NCBI GenBank assembly: GCA_038380435.1
Contig: JAWZYU010000018.1
Location: forward strand, 46,611,251 to 46,675,250
Origin: Ryuthela nishihirai
Taxonomy: Eukaryota; Arthropoda; Arachnida; Araneae; Heptathelidae
Direction: 5' to 3'
DNA: 64,000 bases
Of the stretch, positions 11,070-21,227 are shown piece after piece (the first letter of the stretch is position 1; each line of letters begins with the position of its first letter). The translations under genes were made by a program, and so were the position numbers. The notes beneath the pieces were generated by a model. That model ran no database searches and was not told the DNA's origin. It saw only the letters and a program-made list of their open reading frames with translations.

Positions 11070-12706
11070 AAGTAGAGAAATATATGCAGTCAAGTATGAT
11101 GCATCTATGCAATTAGTAATTGCTACGTTTGCAAGTCAGTTAAGTTATCTGTATATCAGCAACCAATATCTGATCACTGTTTCTCAATCATTACTTTCCT
11201 CACTAGTTCGTTTTAGTTTTAGTATCTTAGCTTTGGGTAGACATTGGCACATCTACGTTAATAGGAAGTCGTGGCCGAATTTCTTACTTTGATGATGGTA
11301 GTTGGTTGAATATTTTCCTACAGAACTAAAATTGTATGTAGATTTTTTCATCACAGTTCTCATCATACACATCTAATCTAACAGATCAGATGATCTAACA
11401 TCATCACATCATCATCACATCATCACATTCTGATCTGTGTTGATCAACACAGATCAGAAGATCTAACAGAGACAGATGCAAATGCTACGAAATATAGGGT
11501 CATTATAAATTTAAAAAAAAATCAATGTTTTAAGTGCCGTATTTTACTAATTGATTAAGTAACAAAAGCAATTTTGTGTACAAAGTGTCAAGAACAACAG
11601 ATTTCAATGAAAGTTTCATAGATGGCAGGATATTCAACTTCCGCCCATTCCCCGACCAAGCAAGTCTGGTGTAACGCAATGGCCAGAGTAAGTCCTTCCT
11701 TCAAATGCTGCCTATAGTGAATTTTTTCGGAATAAACTACGCTTTTAATATATTCCCCAGACACAGAAAAAAGTCCAATGGTATCAAATCGGCACAATTC
11801 TACCAATCCAACGATTTTAAAATATGACTTTTAAGACATACATGGGATACTAGCGTCACCATATGATACTGATTCCACTCTGTCACAAGGTGACTTAGGG
11901 TTTTTACACATTTCGGATACAAAATTACTTTTGTTACTTAAATATTTAATAATGTGTAACACTTTAAAATATGGGTACTTTTTATAATGACTCTATTAAT
12001 TGTCAGTAGTGTAGAATGCCTAAAATTTAGCAGGCTGATTAACTGAATCGCTAACAAGTAAAGAAGGTTTATCAAAAATTCATCTGGGGGATACAATACA
12101 GTCTACTCTCGATATATATATACGTTTTCGTTTTCTGCATTTTCGTATATCCGCTTTCAGTATTCATCAGGGGTATTTTTTGAATAAAATATTTTAATCA
12201 AATGATTAGTTATTTGGTATGTGTTCTTTTTTTCTTAACACGAATTAACCGGTCTTGACACCGGACTTGATATAACGTCACGTTACCCTAATTATTTAAC
12301 GTCTCTCTTACCGATTGGTCTCGAGCGCACACAAGATTTTCGACATTATTGTTGCGTGGCATTCACCAAAAACTCTTATCAAAAGATATATAGACTTAGC
12401 AATCCATTAAAATTGGGAAAGCACGTCCAACTCCTTTCCAAGCTTAGACTTTCTATAATGTCACTGTTTCTGTTAACTTTCCTCTCTAGATTTCAATATC
12501 TATCAAGTACGGTATTGATTAGGTTTTCCAGTTGGTATCTATACAAAAGTAAACTATATCGTAATCAAACGTTATTATCTCTGCTACCAAATTTATTTGT
12601 AAGTTATTATTTTCCATGATGTCGGATGGAGAGGGCACGTGAGGCAACTGCTCTCGCCTGGAGAAGTTGATAGAAAAATTAATTTATGTTCGATAATATT
12701 AGGTGA
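11070..12706. other. Unassigned region with simple repeats
   Basis: Mostly AT-rich. CATCA-type simple repeats occur at about 11400-11430, next to a 32-bp palindrome listed separately. No coding potential that I can support. Confidence 0.5.
11430..11461. repeat. Perfect 32-bp palindrome
   Basis: The left half starts TTCTGATCTGTG and the right half is its exact reverse complement, centred on TTGATCAA. It follows a TCA-rich simple repeat. Nearby 'acagatcag' words (about 11380) suggest local copying. Function unknown. Confidence 0.8.
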
Positions 12707-12914
12707 GCCATCCCGTGGCCGATTGGTTAGCACGCTTGGCTACTGATCTAAGGGACCTGGGTTCGAGCCCCGGATTTAGGCTATGGATGTGTGTGTCGTT
12801 TTTCTGCTGAGGTCCTGCCATCCTCTCAGATCTCCTACTGTGGCATATAAACTGACAGGCTCCTGTCAGACCTCTGTGGCAAGCAGCTGCTTGAGGGGGT
12901 ATTATTTTTTTTTT
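12707..12914 (+). mobile_element. SINE-A, full length, with target duplication
   Basis: An 11-bp duplication AATATTAGGTG flanks it (12695-12705 and 12915-12925). A box GTGGCCGATTGGTTAGCACG, B box GGTTCGAGCCCCGG, the internal CTGACAGGCTCCTGTCAG repeat and the CAGCTGCTTGAGGGGGTATT end are all present. The copy closely matches the one at 7817-8020, so insertion was fairly recent. Confidence 0.9.
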
Positions 12915-13239
12915 AATATTAGGTGTACCAAAAATTAATGATGTTTTTAGGATTTGATTTTTGGATTGATTTTTGATTTTTTAGGATTTGATTTTTGATT
13001 TGATTTTTGTTTCGTATATTTTTTTTAGAAATGTCTTTTATTTTTATTTATTAATATCAACACTTTTTTATGTGTATCTTCAGTGTTCCCCTTTCTATTA
13101 CCTATCTTCCTATTATTTTTCGCTCGTCAATTGTTCTTTATCGGTTTGTCAGTTTGTGTGTTTGTGAAAATAGTTATTCCACCATATTTTTGAAACGCGA
13201 CGGACAAAGGTAATGATTTAAAACATATATAAAAAAGTA

Positions 13240-13426
13240 ATAAAATAAATACCTCCTCAAGTAGCTGCTTGCCACAGAGATCTAACAGGAGCATGTCAGC
13301 TTATACTCAATAGTAGGTCTTTGAGGATAGCGGGGACCTCAGCAGAAAAAGAACACAAACATCCATGCCTTACCCGGGACTCGAACCCAGGTTCCTTAGA
13401 TCAGTAGCCAAGCGCGCAAACCACAC
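13240..13426 (-). mobile_element. SINE-A inserted in element X
   Basis: The minus strand carries the SINE-A order from B box to the CAGCTACTTGAGGAGGTATTTATT end. The head is cut near 'ggtttgcgcgcttggctac'. It abuts a second SINE-A in the same orientation. Confidence 0.8.
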
Positions 13427-14059
13427 CCCTTAAATAACTGCTTGCCACAGAGGTCTGACAGGAGCCTGCAGTTTATACGCCATAGTAGAGTGATGGCGAA
13501 ACTTTTCGTGCTCGCTTGCCAAAATCAGGGAAAAGAGAGAATATTTTTTAGCTCCCGTGCCAACGTTACAAAGATATTATTAATAGCCATCTGAGGTTAC
13601 ATATCAGTTCATCATGAAGTATGAATTAAATGATACACAATGCTATGGATTTAGGTATAAGAATACGGAATGCTAATTTTTAAACTCGCCATTTATTCAA
13701 GGGCAAAATTAAAAAGAGAAACTTTTATTTACCAAACCGAAATCATTCAATCACACGCACAAACTCGCACGTTACTGTCCACTTACTGTGCACAGCTAAT
13801 CACTGATGCTACGCCACCATTAACAAAATGAAGTGTTTTTTTTTCATTGGCTGAGAGAGTGAAATGGCTCTCTCAGGCGTAGTAGTCAACCGAATAACAT
13901 AGAGAATATCCATAGATAAGTGCATTAGAGGAAACATACATAGAGAATATACATAGAGAAGTGCAGAAGAGTAATACATAGAGAAGTAATACATAGAGAA
14001 GTGCATTAGAGGAAATCAATGAACATTTGATAGATGATAAATTTAGTACGACTATTTTT

Positions 14060-14140
14060 GATGCAACATTTCGACGGGAAACGAACCCGCAACTAGCCAG
14101 ATACATACCAGAGTGCTCTCCCGTTAAACCACAAATCAGA
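14060..14140 (-). other. tRNA-like sequence inside the hAT-like element
   Basis: On the minus strand, TGGTTTAACGGGAGAGCACT resembles a tRNA D-arm/A box and GGGTTCGTTTCCCG a T arm/B box. Spacing is right for a tRNA-derived head, but no clean acceptor stem is visible. It is more likely a captured SINE head or tRNA pseudogene than a working tRNA. Confidence 0.45.
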
Positions 14141-14549
14141 TGATAATTTTGCTCCACGATGTGACCGATAAATCTTTCTTCCTGAATGTGCCACCGCATT
14201 CAGTGAAATCTGAATTATAAATTTTCACCTAAGAATTTGTTGAATTCTTTATCTACAAGTAATCTGTTCATTTACTTAATATTTAATATTTTAAGTCTTA
14301 TTTAAATTTAGTTTTATTTTTTTTAATTTTAAACTTTTAAAGGCATGAATTTTTCACAAATAACTCTAAAACATGAAGTGACTTCCTCATTAACATCTGA
14401 ATCATTAGCAACAATTGGAAATTTAGTTGCCTCTCCTGAAACGTAGATGGCGCAACCGCTACATTCAGTGAAGAAAGATTTGTAGCTCACTAGGTGCACT
14501 ATTGAATATTAGCACAGAGGGGCGTAGCTATGGGGGATGGGGGAAAGAC

Positions 14550-15570
14550 CCCCTAAAGTAACTCGGAGTTGGCAAAATTCGAAGCGACTTCGCAAAATCT
14601 AGGTGAGTTGAGAAAATCTGTAATCTTTTTTTCTTTGTAAAATTTAGGGAAGTTGTCAAAATCGAGGTAACTTGGGAAATCTAGGGCAGTTTGGAAAATG
14701 GAGAGACGGCAAAATTTAGAGCAGTTGGCAAAATTCGAAGCTACTTAGTAAAATACAGGTGAGTGGGCAAAATCGGGGTAACTTGGCAAAATCATGGGGA
14801 GTTGGCAAAATTCAGGTGAGATGTAAAAATCGGGATATTTTTTTTGTAAAATTATGGCGAGTTGGCAAAATCTAGGGGCAGTTGGCAAAATTCAGGTGAG
14901 ATGTAAAAATCGGGATATTTTTCTGTAAAATTATGGCGAGTTGGCAAAATCTAGGGGCAGTTGGCAAAATTCGGAGTGACTTCGCAAAATCGTGAATAGT
15001 TGGCAAAATTCGGAGTGATTTGGCAAAATCGTGGAGAGTTGACAAAATTTAAGTGAGATGTAAAAATTGCGATCATTTTTCTGTAAATTTATGACGTGTT
15101 GGCAAAATCGAGGCAACTTCGCAATATTCAGGAGAGTTGTCGAGTCTTGGGGAAGTTGGCAAAATTCAGAGTGACTTTGCAAAAATTAGGTGAAATGTAA
15201 AAATTGCGATTTTTTTCTGTAAAATTGTGGCGAGATGGCAAAATCGAGGAAACTTTGCAAAATCTAGGGCAGTTGGCAAAATTTGAATCCACTTGTGAAA
15301 TACGGGCGAGTTGTGAAAATTAGGATTATTTTTGTGAAATTAAGAAGAATTGACAAAATCGAGAAAACTTGGTAAAATTTTGGGCAGTTTGAAAATTTTG
15401 AAGTGACTTGGCAAATATAGGAGAGATGTAAAGATTGGAAATGGTTTTGTGAAATTAAGGAGATTAGGTCAAATCAAGGGAAAATTCTCACTGACTTGTT
15501 ACAATTGAGACGAAATATAAATATTGGGATTATTTTTGTGAAATCATGGTTAGTTGGCAAAATTGGAAGT
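14550..15570. repeat. Degenerate 'ttggcaaaat' minisatellite
   Basis: The word (g)ttggcaaaat, or a close variant, recurs about every 18-40 bp over a kilobase. A higher-order duplication of roughly 80 bp is nearly exact around 14804-14960 ('gagatgtaaaaatcggga' to 'tctaggggcagttggcaaaa'). It lies wholly inside the hAT-like element. Confidence 0.75.
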
Positions 15571-16879
15571 TTCGCAGTCAAAATTCAAAATGCAATCCCC
15601 CCCTCCCCCACGGAGCGAAAATCTAGGGTAAAAACACATGACAGTGATATTATTTGCTCAGTTGGCAAAATTTTTGATTTTTCGCCCCTCCAACCATAGT
15701 CCTTCGCTACTCCCCTGCTAGTACATATGAAATACTAGCATATATGGAAATACTAGCACATATGAGTGCACTACTGAAATTAAGTAACTAATTATAGCAA
15801 CATAGTCGTCATCTTGCTACCAAAGATTCATCGATAAATATGTTTTGAATTTCTGGGATCATTGTTTCCAAGTCGTCAGAACGTAATTCTTTTCACTTCC
15901 CTGTGGCGTGCCAACAAAAATCGTCTCGCGTACCACCTTTGACACGCTTATCATAAATTTGCCATCACTGCCATAGTAGGTCTGTGAGGATGGCGAGACT
16001 TCAGCAGAAAAACAACACAAGCATCCATGCCTTACCCAGGGCTCGAACAGAGATCCCTATGATCTGAGTGGTAGCCAAGTGCGCTAACCACTCGGTCATC
16101 GCAGTATGTCAAATAAAGTCTTGTGAAGCGTGGAGTGTTTCGGTAAAGAATTTATCCCCCATGCATTTCTCTCCCCTAAAAACAGTGAAATGTAAAAAAG
16201 CTTGTTCCGCCATACCTTCGAAAAGCAAGCGCCTAAAGTAACGGGCTATGTGCCAAATGAAAACTTGTGAGAAGTGGAATATTAAGAATGCTTATAAAAA
16301 TTCGTCCTCATGTTCTCTTCTCCCTCCCCAAAGAAAGGGAGAAAATTCGTAAAGGATTATTCTATTCTATGTTTCGAACGCGAGGGCTAAACGTAAGAAG
16401 TTCTACTTCAAATGAAAACTTGTGACGTGTATGGACTTGTGACAAGACTTACACCCTTGCTGTCTTCCCCCCTAAAAAAGAAGAAATATGAAAGTCTATC
16501 TTCTACTATATCTTTAGAATACGAGGGTCTAGAGTAAGGAAATAGGTTTTAAATGAAAAATCGTATATGGACTGTCGTAGACTATACCGAATTATGCCAC
16601 CTACCATTCCCCTCCCCTCAAAAGAGACGGAAATTTCCCTGAGATGGATCTTAACAAGTTATATCTCAAATTAAAGCTGGTAATACCTCCAATGTCATGC
16701 GTTAACTCAAGCAAGACTCCATATAAGGACACATATACCAAAGCCCTATCTACGCAGCCCATATGCCACGTGACCACGACAGTGTGCGACGTAAGGAAAA
16801 GATGCTCGGGTTCTGCTGCTGTAGTGTATTATAAATCTCTCCGAAAGTCGAGAAAACTAAACATTTCCTTTTCCCCAAC

Positions 16880-17015
16880 CATTATTGGTTAGTGCGCTCT
16901 GTCATGTATCTAGAGAGTTGAGGGTTCGATTCCCGCCGCTTCAGCGATAATTTTTTTTTTCAGATGTTTTTAACGATTGTTGAAGTCTATTTCTACAGGT
17001 AATCTGTGATTTTAC
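16880..17015 (+). mobile_element. tRNA-like SINE, third family
   Basis: A tRNA-like head (TTGGTTAGTGCGCTCTG, then GAGGGTTCGATTCCCGCCG) is followed by a T run and 'cagatgtttttaacgattg', then 'ctatttctacaggtaatctg'. The region after the head recurs at 7565-7640 and about 14225-14280. The head keeps good A- and B-box words, so pol III transcription is conceivable. Confidence 0.5.
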
Positions 17016-17760
17016 TATGGATGAACAAGAATTGCTTTTGATAAAAAGTGTTATTAGATAGTGGAGATTACATTCAAAAACCAACTTGCCGTATTGAAAA
17101 GGTTGAACACCATTAGTCTAACTAATACTAATAACTTGAGTTAGGCAATCGCTAATACTCTTCTTGCTGGATAAACATTCATCGAGTTTCGGTTCTTACA
17201 TCACTACCAGATGCCAGGGGCGGCTCGTTATTTGATACCAATATAAATTAAATATTAAGCTCTGAATTAAAATAAACAATAATATAATAATATACATGGA
17301 TATTTATTTTCTAAGGCATCGTGACAGTTTCAGTCACTGAGCAATTAGTCACAATTCAATGAACATTTAGTGAAGTAATACACTCGAAACTTCTTTGTGT
17401 CGCCTTAATTATTAACACGCAAAAACACGATAATTTACTTTGCCGTACTGAACACCACTAATCTATAACTACTAACAACTTGATTTGGGCAATCGTCTAA
17501 TATTCTTGTCTGATAGACCTCATCGAGTTTAAATCTTTACAGAATTGTCCACAACCCGCTGTGCTTATATTACTGGCTAAGCTTCAAGGTGCCCAGAAAT
17601 TTCCCCCATTTATCATGCTAATGTCAATTGCTTGCCACACCACCTGCAACATTTGCAAGCTAAAGCGTGGTCTGGGTAACTGTGAAGTTGCCCACAACAA
17701 TGCTTAGGGATCATATCAGTTATTACAACGCCACGAATAGGTAATTATTGAATACTCAGC
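17016..17760. other. Unassigned region with a diverged local duplication
   Basis: Two related stretches, about 17085-17195 and about 17440-17550, share 'gccgta.tgaa', 'acaccattagtcta', 'acttga.tt.ggcaatcg.ctaat' and 'tcatcgagttt'. Looks like a diverged tandem duplication with a period of about 355 bp. No ORF. Confidence 0.5.
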
Positions 17761-17830
17761 AGGTATTATAAACTGACAGGCTCCTGTCAGACCTCTGTGG
17801 CAAGCAGCTGCTTGAGGGGGTATTTATTTT
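17761..17830 (+). mobile_element. SINE-A, 3' end only
   Basis: Only the end of the family is present: ACTGACAGGCTCCTGTCAG, then CAAGCAGCTGCTTGAGGGG and a TATTTATT tail. This is a 5'-truncated copy, as expected from incomplete reverse transcription. Confidence 0.8.
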
Positions 17831-17903
17831 TTATATTATTACTTTATAATAATGTAATTCATCGTTACATTTCATATTTAATGAATCGTTACCTTTCATA
17901 AAA

Positions 17904-18772
17904 TGGGGCGGGGATGGCTCAGTCGGTAGCGCGCCAGGCTCGTAATCTGTAGTTCCCAGGTTCGAGTCCCAGCTGGGTCAACGTTGAGATTTATCTCCGC
18001 AAAATTCCCCGCCCTGCCCACGGTCAGTAGGGGACACCGATGGGCTTGGAAAGGCCGCCGTCCGTCGGATGGGACGTTAAGCCGTGGCCCCGTGTGCGGG
18101 AGAGATCCATACTCTGTGCACGTTAAAGAACACGCTGGATGGCCTTGACGGGAGGCTACCATCTGTCTCCCAACAGCTGTTCCAGTGGGTCCCCTCCCCC
18201 AACCTTCTCTGAGCCTTCGGGGTCCATGTGACCTGCGGCAGGCAGTGTATTGTATATCGAGATACATTAAGAATCCTCTAAAAAGGCGATACGGAAATAT
18301 ACATAAGATTACCTTAAAAAGGCGATTCGTAAAAGAACGGAAAAGTAAATAAGACTACCTTAAAAAGGCGATTCGGAAAGTAGATTATAAGAGCTGAAAA
18401 AGGCCTCGTAATCTGTAGTTCCCAGGTTCGAGTCCCAGCTGGGTCAACGTTGAGATTTATTTCCGCAAAATTTCCCGCCCTGCCCACGGTCAGTAAGGGG
18501 ACACCGGTGGACTTGGCAAAGGCCACCGTCCGTCGGATGGGACGTTAAACCGTGGCTCCGTGTGTGGGAGAGCCATACCCTGTCCACGTTAAAGAACACG
18601 CTGGATGGCGTTGACGGAAGGCTACCATCTGTCTCCCAACAGCTGTTCCAGTGGATCGCCTCCTCCAACCTTCTCTGAGCCTTCGGGGTCCATGTGACCT
18701 GGCCATTTACCTCATGGTGTGCAAAAGGTGTGCAAAAAAGTGCCGCTCAGAGGTGAAACAACCCAACCCAAC
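17904..18772 (+). mobile_element. Double SINE-B within one target duplication
   Basis: A 12-bp word CCTTTCATAAAA occurs just before (17892-17903) and just after (18773-18784) a block holding two SINE-B units. Unit 1 (17904-18238) has the complete head but stops at 'catgtgacctg'. Unit 2 (18403-18772) lacks the first part of the head but runs through the normal tail. Between them is a spacer with three irregular repeats of 'ttaaaaaggcgattcg' (about 18278, 18314 and 18360). The flanking word indicates one insertion event for the whole block. Confidence 0.8.
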
Positions 18773-18784
18773 CCTTTCATAAAA

Positions 18785-19099
18785 CTTGATTGTATCTTTG
18801 TATACGACCGGTTATCTATATAGGAAAAATTTGGTATTTTTTGCCTCGTTTTAAAGTTTGTTGTTTTAAGTACACGTATTTAGTAGTTAATTTTAAAAAG
18901 TTCAGTTTATATTACTGGATGTTACATCATTGCAAGTTTAGGTGTGCTTTTTTTAGTTTGTTCGTTATATAAAAACAATGTCTTTTATTATTGAGTATTC
19001 AATAAATTTTTGCCTTTAAACAACAAAATTTCCTGGGTGCACAGCCTAATAAAATGTGCTACCCTCGCTTAATACTTAATGCTATTAACATTTTAGATA
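18785..19099. other. AT-rich DNA, nothing recognised
   Basis: No repeat-family match and no credible ORF. Confidence 0.5.
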
Positions 19100-21227
19100 A
19101 CATCATCATCGTCATCATCATCCTCAAGCAGCCATGGGCTACGGAGGTCCAACCAGACCGTGCAATTCATTTCTCCAAGCAAGTCTATCCTGAGCTACAT
19201 CTACTGCATCTGGCCACTGCACACCAATTCTAACAAGGTCCTGTTTGACATTGTCTGCCCACCGCATCCTAGGTCTCCCCTTCTTTCTGAGGCCTTTAGG
19301 CACACTGTTCATAACCCTATTCGCCAATCTATAATTATTCATACGGGCAACATGGCCAAACCAACGGAGTCTCGCTCTGCACAATATGCTGCTTAAAGGA
19401 GGTTGCAAACTCCTTTGCCTAATCTCATCATTAGTTACAAAGTTGAACCACCTAATGCCCAAGATACTGCGTAAGCATCTGGAATCAAAAGCATCTAGTT
19501 TCCTGTTATCTTGTTTACAAAGTGTCCAAGTTTCACTACCATAACTAACCCTAGAAAGAAACAAATTATTATACAGTCTAATTTTAGTCTTTAGGTGTAT
19601 ACGCCTATTTCTCCACACTCTCCATAGGTTCTTAAAAGTCCCGGCAGCAATCCCTATTCGTCTGTTAATCTCATGCCGCACATCACCATTATCTGTTAAA
19701 TAGCTCCCAAGATATTTAAACTGTGACACCTGCTCAAGACTGCAACCATTCAGATTAACTGAATCACAGAATGCCTGACCAATTTTCATCACTTTAGTTT
19801 TCTCTCTGTTTATAACCAAAGCTACTCTACTACCAGTCTCATCAACAGCTCGAATGAAAGAGTTCATCTCATCAACATCATTTGCCAAAAGGGCTAAATC
19901 ATCAGCATAATCTAAATCAGAAATTTTCGTATCTCTAGTCCATTTAAGGCCAAAATCTTTCCCTTGAAGTGAATTTCGCATAACATAATGAATAACCAAG
20001 TTAAAGAGAAAAGGAGACAAAATGCACCCTTGTCGAACACCAGAAGTAATGCTAAACCAATTGCTACAAGCCTTACCAACTCTCACACACGACTCAGTGT
20101 TATTATAGAGAGCTTTCATAATGTTAACTAACTTGTCTGGTATACCATATGATTTCACAATCAACCACAAATTATGACGATCAACAGAGTCGAAAGCCTT
20201 TTTGAAATCAACAAAGCTAGCAACCAAAGGTTTCTGAAACTCTAAACATTTCTCAAGAATCTGCCTAAGTGAAAATATCTGATCCACACATCCCCTACCA
20301 CTTCTGAATCCAAATTGCTCATCACACAATTGACTGTCAACCAGATTCTTAATTCTATTAAGCACAATCATGGAAAGAACTTTGCCTGGAACAGAGAGTA
20401 GGCTGATACCCCTATAGTTATCACAAGAACTGCGATCATCTTTTTTGAAAATAGGGATAACAATAGCTCTGGTAAAATCCTTAGGAACCATGCCTTTATC
20501 ATAAAAGATATTCAGAATTTCAGTCATCCAAGTGGTAACCGAAACATTCCCAGCTCTAAGCATTTCCGTAGTAATTTCATCTACCCCTGGGAATTTATGA
20601 AGTTTAAGTTTAGAAACAGCCAAAATAACTTCAGATTGTGTTATAGGGCCAACATTAAAGCCACCAATGCATCTATCATCATTGCAAACAATGGGAGTAG
20701 AACTAACTACATTGTTTAGAACATCACTGAAATGCTCAGCCCACCTAGCCATGACAGAATCCTCCCCTTCTATAACCTTACCTTGTTTATCCTTCAATCC
20801 TTGTATGCCTGTCCGTTTTCTACCACACAAAACATTAACTATCTGGTACAGCTCTCTGCTGTTGTGCTGTCTAACTGCTTCCTCGGCTTTGTCAGCCAGG
20901 CCATCAAGCCAAAGATTCTTATCAGTAGCTATCTGATCCTTTACACGTTTATTAAGTTCTTTGTAATGCTTTCTATTAGGACTAGTAGGGTATTGATTAA
21001 GGACATTCCTGTAGTTCTTTCTTTCCGAAATAAGCTCAAGTGCCTTATCACTCAGATAATTTTGCCTCTTCTGCTCCTTTTTTCCTAAAAGAGTACTGTT
21101 AGTGTCCAAAAAAGCCTGTTTAAAATGATCCCATTCTTCCTCAACTTCAGTAGTAAGCAAACCATGACTGTCATAATGACTAAGTAACCTATCATGGTAA
21201 GCTTTGGCTATAACTGGATCTTTCAGA
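19100..21227 (-). mobile_element. RTE-like LINE, copy 1 (5'-truncated)
   Basis: The minus-strand element ends in a GAT/ATG-type microsatellite (19100-19122 on the plus strand, CATCATCAT-like), typical of RTE-clade LINEs. It is cut at about 21227, where similarity to copies 2-4 ends after 'ggatctttcag'. The endonuclease part and 5' UTR are missing, consistent with incomplete target-primed reverse transcription. Confidence 0.9.
19139..21160 (-). CDS. RTE-like reverse transcriptase, open from truncation to natural stop
   Basis: This is a 673-codon frame covering the linker, reverse transcriptase and C-terminal region of a non-LTR retrotransposon ORF. The first Met is only the first one after the truncation; the true start was upstream. 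Visible motifs: FKKAFDSVDRHNLW with the first catalytic Asp in SFVDF (about 318), GVRQGCILSPF (about 374-384), and the catalytic box YADD (418-421). The C-terminal part has LRWFGHVARM and GRPRMRWADNVKQD, common in RTE-type proteins. No stop or frameshift interrupts it, and the catalytic residues that I can identify are present, so it is the best preserved RT here. The N-terminal endonuclease that nicks target DNA is missing, so the copy should be immobile. Confidence 0.9.
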   Translation of the reverse strand: MLTTEVEEEWDHFKQAFLDTNSTLLGKKEQKRQNYLSDKALELISERKNYRNVLNQYPTSPNRKHYKELNKRVKDQIATDKNLWLDGLADKAEEAVRQHNSRELYQIVNVLCGRKRTGIQGLKDKQGKVIEGEDSVMARWAEHFSDVLNNVVSSTPIVCNDDRCIGGFNVGPITQSEVILAVSKLKLHKFPGVDEITTEMLRAGNVSVTTWMTEILNIFYDKGMVPKDFTRAIVIPIFKKDDRSSCDNYRGISLLSVPGKVLSMIVLNRIKNLVDSQLCDEQFGFRSGRGCVDQIFSLRQILEKCLEFQKPLVASFVDFKKAFDSVDRHNLWLIVKSYGIPDKLVNIMKALYNNTESCVRVGKACSNWFSITSGVRQGCILSPFLFNLVIHYVMRNSLQGKDFGLKWTRDTKISDLDYADDLALLANDVDEMNSFIRAVDETGSRVALVINREKTKVMKIGQAFCDSVNLNGCSLEQVSQFKYLGSYLTDNGDVRHEINRRIGIAAGTFKNLWRVWRNRRIHLKTKIRLYNNLFLSRVSYGSETWTLCKQDNRKLDAFDSRCLRSILGIRWFNFVTNDEIRQRSLQPPLSSILCRARLRWFGHVARMNNYRLANRVMNSVPKGLRKKGRPRMRWADNVKQDLVRIGVQWPDAVDVAQDRLAWRNELHGLVGPP

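Larger units (their letters stand above)
13488..15970. mobile_element. hAT-like non-autonomous element with an internal tandem array
   Basis: It is bounded by an exact 8-bp duplication CCATAGTA (13480-13487 and 15971-15978), the target size of hAT transposons. The ends are inverted copies: GAGTGATGGCGAA on the left, and a right end whose reverse complement is CAGTGATGGCAAA; only the first base is altered on the left. The subterminal 'ttttcgtgctcgcttgccaaa' also pairs loosely with 'gtggcgtgccaacaaaa...tcgcgtacc'. The element is 2483 bp, and I find no hAT transposase or C-terminal dimerisation domain, so it is non-autonomous. The interior holds a tRNA-like sequence and a degenerate minisatellite. 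Confidence 0.85.
13427..16104 (-). mobile_element. SINE-A interrupted by a hAT-like element
   Basis: The SINE is in two pieces: 13427-13487 holds its 3' end (CAAGCAG-type end, ctgacaggag) and 15971-16104 holds the middle and the tRNA head (B box region, 'gtagccaagtgcgctaacca'). The pieces join at the 8-bp word CCATAGTA, which is present on both sides of the inserted element. Joined, they make one ordinary SINE-A. Confidence 0.85.
13085..16719 (+). mobile_element. Element X, locus 2, split by nested insertions
   Basis: The head (13085-13235) has 'ttacctatcttcctatta', 'cgctcgtcaattgttcttta', 'cggtttgtcag' and 'ccaccatattttt.aaacgcga', stopping at 'aatgattta'. The matching continuation ('atgtcaaataaagtcttg') resumes only at about 16104, after two SINE-As and a hAT-like element. 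The array then runs to about 16719, with cores near 16106, 16253, 16409 and 16546, and ends in the segment shared with locus 3 ('tatctcaaattaaagct' to 'gactcc'). The terminal hairpin seen at the other two loci is missing. Confidence 0.65.

Noticed and set aside
13809..14199. Overlapping minus-strand frames of 65 and 108 codons
   Set aside because: They lie in short 'catagagaa' repeats and a tRNA-like sequence inside the hAT-like element; no hAT transposase similarity.
16880..16945. Functional tRNA gene
   Set aside because: A and B boxes look good, but no clean cloverleaf and a SINE-like body follows; sequences after the head recur elsewhere.
17904..17980. Functional tRNA gene in the SINE-B head
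   Set aside because: The head is repeated with the SINE-B body at many places and its acceptor stem does not close properly.
20667..21088. Plus-strand frames of 89 and 118 codons
   Set aside because: Antisense shadows of the RTE reverse transcriptase; the same shadows appear opposite the other RTE copies.
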